A stretch of 7,222 bases of DNA from Corynebacterium sp. (GTDB lineage: Bacteria > Actinomycetota > Actinomycetes > Mycobacteriales > Mycobacteriaceae), in NCBI GenBank assembly GCA_030450335.1, contig JAKDIS010000117.1, forward strand, positions 1-7,222, read 5' to 3'. Of the stretch, positions 1 to 6,125 are shown piece after piece (position 1 is the stretch's first letter; every line of letters starts with the position of its first letter). Below the pieces are notes generated by a model, which was not told the origin of the DNA, searched no databases, and worked only from the letters and a program-made list of their open reading frames with translations. A program made the position numbers and the translations under genes.

Positions 1-569
1 TGTTCTTCCTCAGCCCCGTCGGGCTCACGTTCCTGCTCGGGGAGGGCGCGGCTAGACGCTCCGGGGACCGCACCACCCGGGCGAACCGGGCGGTGGCCGG
101 CATGAACGGCGTGGCGCACGCCAGCTACCTCTCCGGCACGATCATCCCGCTGCTGGCGATCGGCATCCCGTTGTCGCCGGTGGCGATCGGCCCGGCGCAG
201 GCCCTGTTCAACGCCCCGCCGGCGCTGACGCTGGACAACAACCTGCACCACATGCTGAACACACCGACGTTCATCGTGGCCGTGGTGCTCGGCGCGGTGC
301 TGGCCCTGGGGCTGACGTACGTCATCGCGGTGCGCTACTCCTACCGGATCACCTACGTGGTGATGCGCTACATCCCGCACGAGGCGGTGCTGGGACTGTT
401 CATCGGGTTCATCCTGCTGCTGGCCTACCTGGACGCCGGGGTGGCGAACATCTTCGGTGTGCTGCTGGTCGGGGTCACCTGCGGGACGCTCAACAAGTTG
501 GGCGTAGGCTACGGCGTGCAGTTCATGACCCTGTTCGCGTCCCCCTGGATCGTGCAGAACCTGCTGTGA
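1..569 (+). CDS. TctA-like membrane permease, C-terminal part (5' end outside window)
   Basis: The frame is open from base 3 to the TGA at 567-569 and encodes at least 188 residues, so the gene enters from the left; internal GTG/ATG codons near 93-102 are unlikely to be the true start because the residues before them already look like permease sequence. The fragment is strongly hydrophobic, with about four to five membrane segments. The stretch SGTIIPLLAIGIPLSPVAIG followed by AQALF resembles the conserved block of the TctA (DUF112) permease of tripartite tricarboxylate transporters, where the usual form is a LGIPGS-type motif followed by PGPxLF. Here GIPGS reads GIPLS, so it is a divergent member. 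About 130 residues follow this block, as in TctA proteins. The stop overlaps or nearly touches the mevalonate kinase gene, which suggests a shared transcript. The substrate is unknown; mevalonate is a guess from context. The family call is from memory of motifs and is moderately sure; that it is a permease is more certain. Confidence 0.6.
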   Translation, partial: FFLSPVGLTFLLGEGAARRSGDRTTRANRAVAGMNGVAHASYLSGTIIPLLAIGIPLSPVAIGPAQALFNAPPALTLDNNLHHMLNTPTFIVAVVLGAVLALGLTYVIAVRYSYRITYVVMRYIPHEAVLGLFIGFILLLAYLDAGVANIFGVLLVGVTCGTLNKLGVGYGVQFMTLFASPWIVQNLL

Positions 570-572
570 CAC

Positions 573-579
573 GAAAGGA
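573..579 (+). promoter_or_regulatory. Ribosome binding site that decides the mevalonate kinase start
   Basis: GAAAGGA lies four bases before the GTG at 584. The alternative GTG at 566, which overlaps the permease stop as GTGA, has no purine-rich site in front of it. The same four-base spacing is seen before the decarboxylase and phosphatase genes in this window, which favours 584. Confidence 0.55.
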
Positions 580-583
580 CGCT

Positions 584-1552
584 GTGCAGTCTTCACCCGA
601 ACCCCATGCCGAATCCCATACCGGGCACGGCCGGACGGTGGCGAAGGTCATCCTCCTCGGCGAGCATTCCGTGGTCTACGGGCACCCGGCGGTGGCCGTG
701 CCCCTGCACAGCCTGCACATGAACGCCACGGTCGAGCCGGTCGAGGGGCCCGCACGGCTGACCTGCCTGGACTACGACGGTCCGGTGGACGGCGCCCCGG
801 AGCGTCTGGCGTCGGTGGTCAAGGCCCTGGACGTCGCGTGCGCCTTCGCCGGACGCCCCACTACCGGTCTGCACGTCAGCACGCAGGCGGACTTCCCGCC
901 GGAGCGCGGGCTGGGGTCCTCGGCCGCCGCCGCGGGCGCGGTGGTGCGCGCGGTGCTGGACGCTGCCGACGTCGCGGCGTCCCCCCTCGAGCTCTTCGAG
1001 CTGACGCAGGAGGCCGAGCGCATCGCGCACGGGCGTCCGTCCGGACTGGACGCGCTGACCACCGCAGCACCCGGGCCGGTGTACTTCCGCGACGGCGTCG
1101 GTTCGACCTTCGAGATGGACCTGGCGGCCTGGATCGTCATCGCGGACTCCGGGGTGACCGGCCGGACGCGGGAGACCGTCGGTGACCTGCGGCGCAGGTA
1201 CGACGCCGATCCGCAGGGCGTCGGGCCGCTGCTGGACGAGCTGGGCGAGATCGCCGACGGTGCGGTCGCCGACCTGCGCGCCGGCGACGTCGACGCGCTC
1301 GGCGACCGGATGGACGCCGCCCAACATCTGCTCGCCGACCTCGGCGTGAGCGACGACCGGTTGGACGCGCTGACCGCCGCGGCGCGCGCCGCCGGCGCGG
1401 TCGGCGCGAAACTCACCGGCGGGGGACGCGGCGGCTGCGTCATCGCGCTGGCCCGCACCGCCGGGGACGCCGCGGCGATCGCCGGGGCACTCACGGACGC
1501 CGGGGCGTCCGACACCTGGATCCACGCACCACACCTGCAGGAGGAAGCATGA
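584..1552 (+). CDS. mvaK1: Mevalonate kinase
   Basis: Cytosolic GHMP-family kinase that phosphorylates mevalonate with ATP to mevalonate-5-phosphate, the first step of the lower mevalonate pathway. From the GTG at 584 it is 322 residues, a normal length. Motif 1 is AKVILLGEHSVVYG (residues 20-33). The ATP-binding motif 2 is PPERGLGSSAAAAG (105-118). HGRPSGLD (149-156) carries the expected catalytic Asp156, with Glu143 just before it. The C-terminal glycine-rich motif 3, GAKLTGGGRGG, starts at 274. The HGxPSGxD form and the GEHSVVYG box point to mevalonate kinase rather than the other GHMP kinases beside it. The first 16 residues are polar and His-rich and come before the fold. A start at GTG 566 would add six residues and overlap the permease stop by four bases. 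The stop overlaps the next ATG as ATGA, so the two genes are probably translationally coupled. Confidence 0.93.
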   Translation: MQSSPEPHAESHTGHGRTVAKVILLGEHSVVYGHPAVAVPLHSLHMNATVEPVEGPARLTCLDYDGPVDGAPERLASVVKALDVACAFAGRPTTGLHVSTQADFPPERGLGSSAAAAGAVVRAVLDAADVAASPLELFELTQEAERIAHGRPSGLDALTTAAPGPVYFRDGVGSTFEMDLAAWIVIADSGVTGRTRETVGDLRRRYDADPQGVGPLLDELGEIADGAVADLRAGDVDALGDRMDAAQHLLADLGVSDDRLDALTAAARAAGAVGAKLTGGGRGGCVIALARTAGDAAAIAGALTDAGASDTWIHAPHLQEEA

Positions 1553-2571
1553 CGGCCCCGAGAAGAGCCCCAGGAAGAGCTACAGCGACGGCGCACGCCA
1601 ACATCGCGCTGATCAAGTACTGGGGCAAGGCGGACGAGGAACTGATCATCCCGCGTACGCCGAGCCTGTCGCTGACCCTCGACGAGCTGTACACGACCAC
1701 GACCGTGGAGTTCGGCGCGGTAACTCAGGACGCCGCGACACTGGACGGGACGCCCGTCACCGGGCGGGCGATGGAACGCATCACCGCCTTCCTCGACCTG
1801 GTGCGCGAGCGCTCCGGTGTGTCGGACGCCGCGGTGGTGACCTCGGTGAACACCGTGCCCACCGCCGCCGGGCTGGCGAGCTCGGCCTCCGGTTTCGCCG
1901 CCCTGGCCGGGGCTGCCTCCACCGCCGCCGGGCTGCAGCTCGACGAGCGGGACCTGTCGCGGCTGGCGCGGCGCGGGTCCGGTTCGGCGTCGCGCTCGGT
2001 CTTCGGCGGGCTGGCGATGTGGAATGCCGGCCACGACGACGCGACGTCCTACGCGGCCCCCGTGCCGGGCGGGGAGATGGCCGCTGACCTGGCGATCGTG
2101 GTGCTCGTCATCGACGACGGCCCGAAGGCGGTCTCCAGCCGCGAGGCGATGCGCCGCACCGTGGAGACTTCCCCGGACTACGCCGGTTGGGTCGAGGCGC
2201 ACGCCGGGCACCTGGCGGAGGCGTTGGACGCCATAGCCGCCGGCGACCTCGCCCGGCTCGGGGAGGCCGCCGAGGCCAACGCGCTGGGCATGCACGCCAC
2301 GATGCGCGGGGCCGTCCCGCCGGTCGACTACCTCGGGCCCGGCAGCCGCGCCGCACTGCAGGCGGTGCAGGACGCCCGCGCCGCCGGGCTGCCCGCCTGG
2401 GCGACGATGGACGCCGGCCCCAACGTCAAGGTCCTCACCAGCGCCGACAAGGCCGAGGCGCTGGACGCCCACCTGCGCGAGGCACTGGTGGGGAAGGTGC
2501 CGGGGCTGCGCACCGTGGTCACCCACGCCGGGCCGGGCATCCAGGTCGACGCAGAGGAGGTGCAGTCGTGA
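1549..2571 (+). CDS. mvaD: Diphosphomevalonate decarboxylase
   Basis: ATP-dependent decarboxylation of mevalonate-5-diphosphate to isopentenyl diphosphate, in the cytosol. The 340-residue product has all the family signatures: NIALIKYWGK (18-27), PSLSLTL (38-44), the phosphate-binding loop PTAAGLASSASGF (104-116), RRGSGSASRSVFGG (141-154) with the conserved Arg149 that contacts the substrate, and TMDAGPNVK (286-294) with Asp288 in the place of the catalytic aspartate. The YWGK box separates this enzyme from the neighbouring GHMP kinases. The ATG at 1549 is preceded by a perfect AGGAGG at 1539-1544 with a four-base spacer inside the end of the kinase gene, so this start is well supported. It overlaps mevalonate kinase by ATGA and the next gene by GTGA. 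About 13 residues precede the conserved core, rich in Arg, Pro and Ala. The sequence gives no reason to suspect the other decarboxylase type that acts on mevalonate-5-phosphate, but motifs alone do not exclude it; the phosphomevalonate kinase next door supports the classical route. Confidence 0.95.
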   Translation: MTAPRRAPGRATATAHANIALIKYWGKADEELIIPRTPSLSLTLDELYTTTTVEFGAVTQDAATLDGTPVTGRAMERITAFLDLVRERSGVSDAAVVTSVNTVPTAAGLASSASGFAALAGAASTAAGLQLDERDLSRLARRGSGSASRSVFGGLAMWNAGHDDATSYAAPVPGGEMAADLAIVVLVIDDGPKAVSSREAMRRTVETSPDYAGWVEAHAGHLAEALDAIAAGDLARLGEAAEANALGMHATMRGAVPPVDYLGPGSRAALQAVQDARAAGLPAWATMDAGPNVKVLTSADKAEALDAHLREALVGKVPGLRTVVTHAGPGIQVDAEEVQS

Positions 2572-3695
2572 CGGCGCCGCGTGCGGTGGAGGTCCGGGCC
2601 CCCGGCAAGCTCTACATCGCCGGTGAGTACGCCGTGGTCGAGACCGGTTTCCCCGCGATCCTCGTGGCCGTGGACCGCTACGTGACCGTGCGGGTCACCC
2701 CGGGCTCCGGCACCGGCCACATCACCTCCGACCTGTCGACCCAGAGCCGCCTGGAGTGGCACCGTGGGGAGCGGGGCATGATCGTGGAACCCGACCAGGC
2801 GCCCTTCGACTTCGTGCTCGGCGCCGCGGGCATCGTCGAGGAGGCCGCCGTGGCGATGGGCACCCCGCTGGAGGTCTTCGACATAGACATCACCAGCGAG
2901 CTCGACGACGACTCCGGCCGCAAGTTCGGCCTCGGCTCGTCCGCCGCGGTCACCGTGGCCACCGTCCGGGCCCTGTGCGAGTACTACCGCCTGGACCTCA
3001 CCCGGATGGCCCAGCTGAAACTGGCCCTGCTGGCCAGCATCTCGGTGCAGTCCTCCGGCTCCGGCGGTGACGTGGCCGCCAGCATGTTCGGCGGCTGGAT
3101 CGCCTACACCTCCTTCGACCGTGGGTGGGCACGCGAGGAACGCGACGTCCGTCCCCTGGTCGACCTGGTCACCATGGACTGGCCGGGCCTGTCCGTGAAA
3201 CGCGTGTGCCCGCCGGACCGGCTGCGCCTGCTGGTCGGCTGGACCGGGTCACCGGCGTCGACCTCCCGGCTGGTCGGCGACGTGCAGTCCCACAAGCAGG
3301 GTGGGGGCGCTGACAGGGGAGCAGCGCAGCTGGACTACCCGCGCTTCCTCGCCGAGAGCAGACGCTGCGTGACAGCGCTGGTCGAGGCCCTCGGCAACGA
3401 CGACGCCGACGGTATCCGTGCCGGGATCCGCCGTAACCGGGAGCTCCTGCGCGAGCTCGGGGAGCACACCGGCACCACCATCGAGACCCCCACGTTGCGT
3501 CGGCTGATCGAGATCGCCGAGGCCTGCGGCGGGGCGGCGAAGACCTCGGGGGCCGGCGGCGGTGACTGCGGTATCGTGCTCATCGACAGTCAGAGCGGCA
3601 CCTCGGATTTGGACGGGTTGCTCGCCGCCTGGGAGCGGTCGGACATCCGACTACTCAACCTGCACGAACACCAGCCCGACGGGCTCACGGAATGA
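2568..3695 (+). CDS. mvaK2: Phosphomevalonate kinase
   Basis: GHMP kinase that converts mevalonate-5-phosphate and ATP to mevalonate-5-diphosphate, the substrate of the decarboxylase encoded just upstream. The GTG at 2568 has AGAGGAGG at 2553-2560 seven bases before it and overlaps the mvaD stop as GTGA; the open frame extends far upstream, but that part is an Arg/Gly-rich shadow of mvaD. The product is 375 residues, typical for the bacterial (streptococcal-type) enzyme. Motif 1 is VRAPGKLYIAGEYAVV (9-24), the GEYAVV box being characteristic of this kinase. Motif 2 is GRKFGLGSSAAV (117-128). SSGSGGDVAASMFGG (162-176) includes the conserved Asp168. The C-terminal motif 3, KTSGAGGGDCG, is at 325-335. 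No key motif is missing. In the classical pathway order this enzyme acts before the decarboxylase, although its gene comes after it; gene order need not follow reaction order. Confidence 0.93.
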   Translation: MTAPRAVEVRAPGKLYIAGEYAVVETGFPAILVAVDRYVTVRVTPGSGTGHITSDLSTQSRLEWHRGERGMIVEPDQAPFDFVLGAAGIVEEAAVAMGTPLEVFDIDITSELDDDSGRKFGLGSSAAVTVATVRALCEYYRLDLTRMAQLKLALLASISVQSSGSGGDVAASMFGGWIAYTSFDRGWAREERDVRPLVDLVTMDWPGLSVKRVCPPDRLRLLVGWTGSPASTSRLVGDVQSHKQGGGADRGAAQLDYPRFLAESRRCVTALVEALGNDDADGIRAGIRRNRELLRELGEHTGTTIETPTLRRLIEIAEACGGAAKTSGAGGGDCGIVLIDSQSGTSDLDGLLAAWERSDIRLLNLHEHQPDGLTE

Positions 3696-3708
3696 CGGGA
3701 ACGAGCGC

Positions 3709-4773
3709 ATGAGCAGCAACCGCAAGGACGACCACGTCCAGCTGGCCGAGGAACTGAACACGAAGAACCGTGCCGCCGGTGGATTCCACGACGTGCGGTT
3801 CATACACCACACCTTCAACGGTCTGGCCCGCGACGGGGTGGACACCTCCACCACCGTCGCCGGGGCCCGGTGGGAGGTGCCCTTCTACATCAACGCCATG
3901 ACCGGCGGCAGCGAGAAGACCGGACGCATCAACGCCGACCTCGCGCGCGCGGCGTCCACCGCCGGGGTGGCGATGGCCAGCGGTTCGGTCAGCGCGGCCC
4001 TGCGCGACCCGGCGTTGGAGCCGACGTTCCGCATCGTGCGCGAGAGCGCCCCGCAGTCCTTCCTCTTCGCCAACGTGAGCCCGGAGGCCACGGTGGAGCA
4101 GGCGCGCCGGGCGGTGGAACTGCTGGACGCCAACGCCCTGCAGGTCCACGTCAACCCTGCCCAGGAGCTGGTGATGCCCGAGGGTGACCGGGACTTCCGG
4201 CACTGGCTCGACCGGATCGCCGAGATCGTGGAGGCGGTGGACGTGCCGGTGGTGGTCAAGGAGGTCGGCTTCGGGCTCAGCGCCGACAGCGTGGCGGAGC
4301 TGGCCGCCCGTGGCGTCACCACCGTGGACGTCAGCGGGCGCGGCGGCACGAACTTCATCGACATCGAGAACCACCGGCGCTCGCGCCAGGAGTACACCTA
4401 CCTGTCGGGGTGGGGGCAGAGCACCCCGGAGTGCCTGCTGGACACGGTGCACGGCCCCGGCGGCGCACCGACGGTGCACGTCCTGGCGTCCGGCGGTGTG
4501 CGCACCCCGCTGGACGTGGTGCGCGCCCTGGCGCTCGGCGCGCGTGCCGTGGGCGTCAGCGGGCACTTCCTGCACGTGCTGCTCACCGACGGGCCGGACG
4601 CGCTGGTCGAGGAGCTGGATGCGTGGACTGACCAGGTACGTACCCTGATGACGCTGCTCGGGGCACCGGACGTGCCCTCGCTGACCTCGACGGACGTCCT
4701 GGTCACCGGGGAGACCGCGGAGTTCGCCCGGCTGCGCGGGATCGACCTGCCGTCGCTGGCGCGCCGGCGTTAG
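3709..4773 (+). CDS. fni: Type 2 isopentenyl-diphosphate delta-isomerase (FMN-dependent)
   Basis: Interconverts IPP and DMAPP using reduced FMN and Mg2+, providing both isoprenoid building blocks. The 354-residue product is of normal length for the type 2 family, a TIM-barrel flavoprotein unrelated to the type 1 Nudix enzyme. Visible signatures are RKDDHV (5-10), the FMN-site loop NAMTGGS (62-68), MASGSVSAAL (89-98), HVNPAQE (147-153) with the Gln152/Glu153 pair expected to bind metal and substrate, VVKEVGFGLS (182-191) with conserved Lys184, DVSGRGGTNF (207-216), and the phosphate-binding ASGGVRTPLDV (260-270). The ATG at 3709 lies 13 bases after the phosphomevalonate kinase stop. Its ribosome site is weak, only GGGA at 3697-3700, so it may depend on coupling to the upstream gene. 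The open frame extends further upstream, but conserved sequence begins right after this ATG. It is the last gene of the operon; a stem-loop follows four bases after the stop. Confidence 0.95.
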   Translation: MSSNRKDDHVQLAEELNTKNRAAGGFHDVRFIHHTFNGLARDGVDTSTTVAGARWEVPFYINAMTGGSEKTGRINADLARAASTAGVAMASGSVSAALRDPALEPTFRIVRESAPQSFLFANVSPEATVEQARRAVELLDANALQVHVNPAQELVMPEGDRDFRHWLDRIAEIVEAVDVPVVVKEVGFGLSADSVAELAARGVTTVDVSGRGGTNFIDIENHRRSRQEYTYLSGWGQSTPECLLDTVHGPGGAPTVHVLASGGVRTPLDVVRALALGARAVGVSGHFLHVLLTDGPDALVEELDAWTDQVRTLMTLLGAPDVPSLTSTDVLVTGETAEFARLRGIDLPSLARRR

Positions 4774-4777
4774 TTGC

Positions 4778-4812
4778 TGACGTTCCTGCAGGCAGGCAGC
4801 TAGGGAACGTCA
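4778..4812 (+). terminator. Stem-loop after the isomerase gene, possible terminator
   Basis: TGACGTTCC (4778-4786) and GGAACGTCA (4804-4812) form a perfect nine-base-pair stem around a 17-base loop, beginning four bases after the isomerase stop. The loop contains a short AGGC-type tandem repeat. No T-run follows, so it is not a classical intrinsic terminator, although U-less stem-loops are often proposed as terminators in actinomycetes. The long loop and the symmetrical arms would also suit a protein-binding operator for the gene downstream. Confidence 0.4.
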
Positions 4813-4905
4813 CCCACGAGGCGCGGCTGTGGCATCGGGGTCTGAACCTCCGAGTGCAGCCACACCATGTTGCTAGCCAGGCGAGCGGAATGGGCGTGTT
4901 TCGTC

Positions 4906-4929
4906 TATGCTTCTGGAGTACCCACTCCA
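4906..4929 (+). promoter_or_regulatory. Possible -10 element with an adjacent dyad upstream of the LapA-domain gene
   Basis: TATGCT at 4906-4911 resembles a -10 hexamer about 38 bases before the start codon. No convincing -35 hexamer sits 16-18 bases upstream. Directly after it, TGGAGT (4914-4919) and ACTCCA (4924-4929) form a perfect inverted repeat with a four-base ACCC centre. This would cover the expected transcription start, as an operator or a 5' hairpin. The assignment is from pattern only. Confidence 0.3.
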
Positions 4930-4949
4930 ACTACCGAAGGGCCTTCATC

Positions 4950-5210
4950 ATGAACGAGGACAACACCGCGCCTGACAACGTGAAGGAACGACGGTCGTCC
5001 GTCGGACTGATCGTCACGACGGCGGTCATCGTCGTCGTCGCGATCGCCCTGATCATCCTGATCGGCCAGAACACCGACCAGGTCGACATGGGCTTCCTCG
5101 GATGGGAGTTCGCTTTCCCGCTGTCCGTGGGGCTCGTCGCCGCAGCGCTCGGAGGAGCGATCGTCGCGTTCGCACTCAGCGGACTCATCGCCATCCGACG
5201 CAGGAAATGA
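4950..5210 (+). CDS. Small LapA-domain (DUF1049-like) membrane protein
   Basis: An 86-residue protein with a charged N-terminal tail (residues 1-17), a membrane segment at about 18-38, a short linker with QNTDQVDMGFLGWEF (40-54), a second membrane segment at about 58-80 and a basic end RRRK (83-86). The QN...V.FLGWEF...PL pattern between two helices is typical of the LapA domain (formerly DUF1049). In enterobacteria LapA works with LapB in control of lipopolysaccharide synthesis; actinomycete members are widespread and their role is not settled, so that function should not be transferred. The ATG at 4950 is preceded by GAAGGG (4936-4941) with an eight-base spacer. An in-frame GTG at 4854 would add 32 residues without conserved features and lacks a site, so it was not chosen. 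The gene probably has its own promoter and converges on the deacetylase gene, with 31 bases between the stops. Confidence 0.8.
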   Translation: MNEDNTAPDNVKERRSSVGLIVTTAVIVVVAIALIILIGQNTDQVDMGFLGWEFAFPLSVGLVAAALGGAIVAFALSGLIAIRRRK

Positions 5211-5241
5211 CCCCGTCGCCGCTCGGCACAACCGGGCGGAC

Positions 5242-5976
5242 CTACAACCCGTACCGTCCGAAAGCCACGGCGTGATCCACGCCGGCCCTGGCGCCGGCTT
5301 CCGAGGTGACGCCGCCGATGAGGTCACGCGGAGCGGGATGGTCCTCCAGTGCCGCCAGGTAGACCTTGTGCTGTTCCAGCGAAGCGATGCTGCGCTCGAC
5401 CGAGCCGGGGGAGACCGCCACCGCATGCGTCGGTGCCGACGCCCCGAAGACGAGCAGGTGGTCGGCCTGCCAGCGCTCAAGGACCTCACCGTCGCCACCG
5501 GTGATGTCGGGGAAGACCCAGCGGTTGCCCGCATCGCGCGCGGCATCCAGGGCCACGAGCCCGGCCACCCGGTGGTCGGCCTGGTTCAGCCCCCACGGCA
5601 TCTCCTCGGCCCACCCCAGCGTGACCAGCGTGGTGGGCCGGATCTCACGGATCACCGCGGCCACCGCACGGCGCAAGGCCAGCGAGTACTCCAGCACCCC
5701 GTCGGGGAAGTCGAGGATGCGCAGGTCGTCCACGCCGACCTGGGAACAGGCGTTGCGCTGCTCGGCGGCGCGTGCCGGTCCGGTCTCATCCGGGGACATC
5801 GAGTCGATGCCCGCCTCGCCGGAGGTCAGCAGCAGGTAGGTCACCGACGCGCCGGCATCCGTCCACTCGGCGACGGCGGCGGAGACGCCGTACTCCAGGT
5901 CGTCCGGGTGCGCGACGACGCACAGGACGTGGTCGGCCTCGTCGAGGTGGAGTAGTTCGAGCTGATCGTCGGTCAT
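5242..5976 (-). CDS. PIG-L family zinc-dependent deacetylase
   Basis: A 244-residue protein of the PIG-L / LmbE family, metal-dependent enzymes that remove acetyl (or other acyl) groups, usually from N-acetylglucosamine-type conjugates. The signature AHPDDLE is at residues 22-28, with His23 and Asp26 as zinc ligands and Asp25 as the likely catalytic base. TSGEAG (51-56), Arg69/Glu72 in RAAEQR, DFPDG (89-93) and NQADHR (131-136) with the third zinc ligand His135 complete the family pattern. Actinomycete relatives include MshB and Mca of mycothiol metabolism, but this protein is shorter than usual MshB and no neighbour belongs to that pathway, so the substrate is open. There is no signal peptide, so it is probably cytosolic. 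The ATG is preceded by GGAGG (5984-5988 on the complementary strand) seven bases away. It is divergent from the phosphatase gene and convergent with the LapA gene. Confidence 0.88.
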   Translation of the reverse strand: MTDDQLELLHLDEADHVLCVVAHPDDLEYGVSAAVAEWTDAGASVTYLLLTSGEAGIDSMSPDETGPARAAEQRNACSQVGVDDLRILDFPDGVLEYSLALRRAVAAVIREIRPTTLVTLGWAEEMPWGLNQADHRVAGLVALDAARDAGNRWVFPDITGGDGEVLERWQADHLLVFGASAPTHAVAVSPGSVERSIASLEQHKVYLAALEDHPAPRDLIGGVTSEAGARAGVDHAVAFGRYGL

Positions 5977-6125
5977 GGGTCGGCCTCCATACCTGATACA
6001 TACCTACGGGCAAACGTTCACGGTCAGGATGCGTGGGCGCTGTCGTCCGTCCACCTTGTGGCCATTCAAGCACGACATCATCGGCGGTGACCACCGACAA
6101 CTCTCCGTGACCGACTGAAGGCCCC
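5977..6125. promoter_or_regulatory. Divergent intergenic region between deacetylase and phosphatase genes
   Basis: These 149 bases must hold the promoters of both flanking genes. On the - strand the heptamer AGGTATG occurs twice (plus-strand CATACCT at 5988-5994 and 5999-6005), 11 bases apart and just upstream of the deacetylase ribosome site. CGGTG (6085-6089) and CACCG (6092-6096) form a short dyad about 30 bases before the phosphatase start. The phosphatase ribosome site GAAGG is at 6117-6121. No pair of -35/-10 hexamers is convincing on either strand. Confidence 0.35.

Noticed and set aside
772..2526. A 584-codon open frame on the - strand across mevalonate kinase and the decarboxylase
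   Set aside because: Translation is Arg/Gly/Ser/Pro-rich without any domain signature, and it lies opposite two genes with complete catalytic motifs; it is a shadow caused by high GC.
2187..2567. N-terminal extension of the phosphomevalonate kinase frame into mvaD
   Set aside because: The extension is Arg/Gly-rich shadow sequence; the GTG at 2568 has a strong ribosome site and conserved sequence starts just after it.
3685..4575. A 296-codon open frame on the - strand opposite the isomerase
   Set aside because: His/Arg/Val-rich low-information translation without a recognisable motif; the + strand encodes a full type 2 isomerase here.
4787..4803. AGGCAGGCAG short tandem repeat as a microsatellite or CRISPR-like unit
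   Set aside because: Only two to three copies of four bases, inside the loop of a hairpin; no further copies or spacers.
5237..5260. CGGAC...GTCCG inverted repeat between the convergent LapA and deacetylase genes as a bidirectional terminator
   Set aside because: Only five base pairs with a 14-base loop, overlapping the end of the deacetylase reading frame; too weak to call.
5272..5955. A 227-codon + strand open frame opposite the deacetylase
   Set aside because: The - strand encodes the whole PIG-L metal-binding set with a good ribosome site; the + frame has no domain signature.
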